From NCBI GenBank assembly GCA_937928195.1, contig CALEYZ010000160.1, positions 1 to 8,793 on the forward strand: 8,793 nt of DNA. Direction: 5' to 3'. The notes under the pieces were generated by a model. That model worked only from the letters and a program-made list of their open reading frames with translations, did no database searches and was not told the DNA's origin. Shown here in pieces: positions 7,140 to 8,793 of the stretch. The stretch comes from an uncultured Limnohabitans sp. (GTDB taxonomy: Bacteria; Pseudomonadota; Gammaproteobacteria; Burkholderiales; Burkholderiaceae_C). How positions within the stretch are numbered: position 1 is the stretch's first letter; the number at the start of each line of letters is the position of its first letter. Both the position numbers and the translations under genes were made by a program.

Positions 7140-8117
7140 ATGAAGAACTCTCTTTGGATTGCTGCAAGCCTTTTGGCCATTACCACCAGCTACAGCAACG
7201 CACAAACGCCAGTGACGGCGTATCCACAAAAACCCATTCGATTGATTGTCCCCTTCACGCCTGGCGGTAGCACCGACATCTTGGCGCGCTCTATTGGGCA
7301 AGAGTTAACCAAAGCTTGGGGCCAAAGCGTGATCATTGAAAACATTGCTGGCGCAGGCGGCAGCATCGGTGCTGACAAAGTGGCCAAAGCACCTGCAGAT
7401 GGGTACACCTTGCTGATGGGCCACATTGGCACCTTGGCCGTGAATCCCAGCCTGTACCCCAAGCTGCCCTACAACCCCGTGAAAGATTTTGCGCCAGTGG
7501 CCTGGGTCGCACGCGTGCCCAATGTGCTGGTGGTCAATCCCAATGTGCCCGCCAAAAATGTCCAAGAATTGGTGGCCTTGGCCAAGTCAAAACCTGGCCA
7601 GCTGAGCTATGGCTCTGGCGGCAACGGCAGTGCCGCCAACTTGGCCACCGAGTATTTCAAGATGCAAACAGAGACGGCCATTTTGCACATCCCCTACCGT
7701 GGCACCGCCCCCGCCGTGACCGATTTGATGGGCGGCCAAATTCAAATGTTGTTCACGGGCGCACCTGCGGTGATGGGCCAAGTGAAGAACGGCCAATTGC
7801 GTGCCTTGGCGGTGTCCAGCCCTAAACGCTTAGACGCCCTGCCCGACTTGCCAACGGTGGCCGAAGCCGGCTACAAAAATTTTGAAGCTGATCAATGGTA
7901 CGGCGTGGTGGCACCTGCGGGCACGCCGCGCGAGATTGTATTGAAGCTCAATCAACAGATCAACGCGTCACTCAATTCAGTCGAATTGAAAAAGCGCTTG
8001 ACCACGGAAGGGGCAGTGGCAACCCCTGAAACACCCGAAGTGTTTGGCAAGTTGATTGCCCAAGAAATTGAACGCTGGCGGCCTGTGATCAGTTCCGGCC
8101 GCGTTAAAGCAGACTGA
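7140..8117 (+). CDS. Bug/TctC-family tripartite tricarboxylate receptor protein, beside regulator
   Basis: 325-residue periplasmic receptor of the Bug family. The signal peptide is residues 1-21 (MKNSLWIAASLLAITTSYSNA), with a cut before QTPV. The mature protein shows YPQKPIRLIVPFTPGG (28-43), D46, ADGYTL (86-91), SGGNGSAAN (159-167) and HIPYRG (183-188), all standard for the fold. It begins 2 nt after the LysR stop codon with no strong Shine-Dalgarno of its own, so it is probably co-transcribed and translationally coupled with the regulator. It differs from the in-operon Bug protein across most of its length, including the ligand loops (FTPGGSTD against YAPGGAVD), so it likely has another ligand or role. 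No TctA or TctB gene follows. Its last 14 nt overlap the end of the convergent AEC gene. Confidence 0.92.
   Translation: MKNSLWIAASLLAITTSYSNAQTPVTAYPQKPIRLIVPFTPGGSTDILARSIGQELTKAWGQSVIIENIAGAGGSIGADKVAKAPADGYTLLMGHIGTLAVNPSLYPKLPYNPVKDFAPVAWVARVPNVLVVNPNVPAKNVQELVALAKSKPGQLSYGSGGNGSAANLATEYFKMQTETAILHIPYRGTAPAVTDLMGGQIQMLFTGAPAVMGQVKNGQLRALAVSSPKRLDALPDLPTVAEAGYKNFEADQWYGVVAPAGTPREIVLKLNQQINASLNSVELKKRLTTEGAVATPETPEVFGKLIAQEIERWRPVISSGRVKAD
8078..8102. repeat. GC-rich inverted repeat at the convergent gene ends
   Basis: GCGGCC at 8078-8083 and GGCCGC at 8097-8102 form perfect 6-bp arms around a 13-nt loop that itself contains TGATCA. It lies in the last codons of the rightward Bug gene and directly after the stop codon (8104-8106) of the leftward AEC gene. 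There is no T-run on either side, so it is not a standard intrinsic terminator. It may only reflect coding sequence, or it may help end or stabilise the two transcripts. Confidence 0.3.
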
Positions 8118-8742
8118 GGTTTTTCAGCTGCCAAAGCACGGCATTCAAGGTGAAGAATGAGGCCATGGTGGTGACCAGCAAAGCGGCTGCACTCAAACCA
8201 TCGTGGCCATGCTTTTGCGTCAAGATCGGGTAGATGCCAAACATGGGCATGGCACAGGTCAGCAAAGCCGCGATGCGCAAGACGGGGTCTTGAATCGGCA
8301 CCAAGAAACTCAACACCACGAGCATCATCAAGGGATGCAGAACCAATTTACCGGCGGCAATTTGCGCCACACGCGGCCCCATGCCTTGCACGGACAAACC
8401 GACCAAGCTGCCACCAATCACAAACAGAGACAAAGCGCCGCTGGCCTGTGCAAACAAACTGACCGTGCGCCCCAGGCTGGGCGTGAGTTGCCAACCAAAC
8501 CACGAGAACATGAAGCCCAACACAATGCCCCAAATCATGGGGTTGTAGAGCATGCCTTTGAGGGTTTGCCAAACGATGGCTTGCCAACGACTCTGACCCT
8601 GCCCTGTTTCAGCCCACGCCAACAACACAGGAATGATGAGCAGGTTCTCGACCATCATGTTGAGTGCCAAAGCCACACCAGCGACAGAAGCCAAAGGCCC
8701 CAAGCTCAAGAGCATCACGGGATAGCCCACAAAGCCACTGTT
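8104..8742 (-). CDS. AEC-family (auxin efflux carrier) permease, N-terminus missing
   Basis: C-terminal 212 residues of an AEC-family membrane transporter. The genomic part begins NSGFVGYPVMLLSLG, the conserved NxGFxGxP segment that normally lies about 100 residues into a protein of about 310. The first third, including several membrane helices, is therefore absent. Further hydrophobic helices are visible (ENLLIIPVLLAWA, YNPMIWGIVLGFMFSWFGW, ASGALSLFVIGGSLVGL, LHPLMMLVVLSFLV, IAALLTCAMPMFGIY, AALLVTTMASFFTLNAV). Bacterial AEC members are secondary carriers reported for malate, malonate and other organic acids; substrate here is unknown. The reading frame continues rightward to a GTG at 8757, but those five codons (MLFRS if translated from that GTG) are sequencing adapter and must not be annotated. 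The gene is truncated by the end of the assembled DNA, not by mutation. It converges on and overlaps the Bug gene by 14 nt. Confidence 0.85.
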   Translation of the reverse strand, partial: NSGFVGYPVMLLSLGPLASVAGVALALNMMVENLLIIPVLLAWAETGQGQSRWQAIVWQTLKGMLYNPMIWGIVLGFMFSWFGWQLTPSLGRTVSLFAQASGALSLFVIGGSLVGLSVQGMGPRVAQIAAGKLVLHPLMMLVVLSFLVPIQDPVLRIAALLTCAMPMFGIYPILTQKHGHDGLSAAALLVTTMASFFTLNAVLWQLKNLSLL

Positions 8743-8793
8743 AGATCGGAAGAGCACACGTCTGAACTCCAGTCACTTAGGCATATCTCGTAT
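8743..8793 (+). other. Illumina TruSeq adapter and index (artefact, not genomic)
   Basis: From 8743 the sequence reads AGATCGGAAGAGCACACGTC and continues TGAACTCCAGTCAC to 8776, identical to the TruSeq indexed adapter. TTAGGC at 8777-8782 matches the TruSeq index 3 barcode. Two further bases (AT) and ATCTCGTAT, the start of the adapter's P7 side, complete the window. The contig therefore ends at 8742 in biological terms. The extra AT suggests an 8-base index version (TTAGGCAT). Untrimmed read-through of a short insert is the likely origin. Confidence 0.98.

Noticed and set aside
1..8742. Mobile elements, CRISPR arrays, tRNA or rRNA genes
   Set aside because: No transposase-like reading frame, terminal repeat pair, regularly spaced repeats or tRNA-like cloverleaf was seen. 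Genes cover nearly all of the window and the longest gap is 136 nt.
8743..8757. GTG start and five extra N-terminal codons for the AEC permease
   Set aside because: These bases are adapter sequence. The conserved NxGFxGxP motif also shows that about 100 residues should precede this point.

Overview
The window carries most of a protocatechuate 4,5-cleavage (meta-cleavage) gene cluster of the pmd/lig type. The genes are typical of a betaproteobacterium of the order Burkholderiales, probably Comamonadaceae. The reasons are a gene order close to the pmdUKEFDABC operon described in Comamonas sp. E6, several orphan Bug/TctC-type receptors, moderate GC and the protein sequences themselves. Genus cannot be fixed from the window.

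Layout. A leftward operon fills positions 6089 down to 1. It encodes 4-oxalomesaconate tautomerase (pmdU/ligU), 4-oxalomesaconate hydratase (pmdE/ligJ), 4-carboxy-4-hydroxy-2-oxoadipate aldolase (pmdF/ligK), a family 3 solute-binding lipoprotein, a Bug/TctC receptor, 2-pyrone-4,6-dicarboxylate hydrolase (pmdD/ligI), and the first 95 codons of the protocatechuate 4,5-dioxygenase alpha subunit (pmdA/ligA), which runs off the left edge. Gaps are 21-47 nt, and pmdD and pmdA share one base. A 136-nt divergent promoter region (6090-6225) separates this operon from a rightward pair: a LysR-type regulator, then a second Bug/TctC receptor 2 nt later. A truncated AEC-family (auxin efflux carrier) permease lies on the minus strand and overlaps the 3' end of that receptor gene by 14 nt. 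The last 51 bases (8743-8793) are Illumina TruSeq adapter plus index, not genomic DNA.

How the genes work together. Ring opening by PmdAB (beta subunit outside the window) and oxidation by PmdC (outside) give 2-pyrone-4,6-dicarboxylate. PmdD hydrolyses it to 4-oxalomesaconate, PmdU isomerises that, PmdE hydrates it, and PmdF cleaves the product to pyruvate and oxaloacetate. The LysR protein is the obvious candidate regulator, and an LTTR-like inverted repeat lies just upstream of its start. Where the Comamonas operon has the MFS permease gene pmdK between U and E, this cluster has no permease. It instead has two solute-binding protein genes between F and D, and a third beside the regulator.

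The enzymes are a known pathway, and I see no clearly undescribed system. The less ordinary points are the three receptors with no matching permease, the missing acidic residue in the family 3 protein's ligand site, and the adapter artefact, which creates a false start for the permease.
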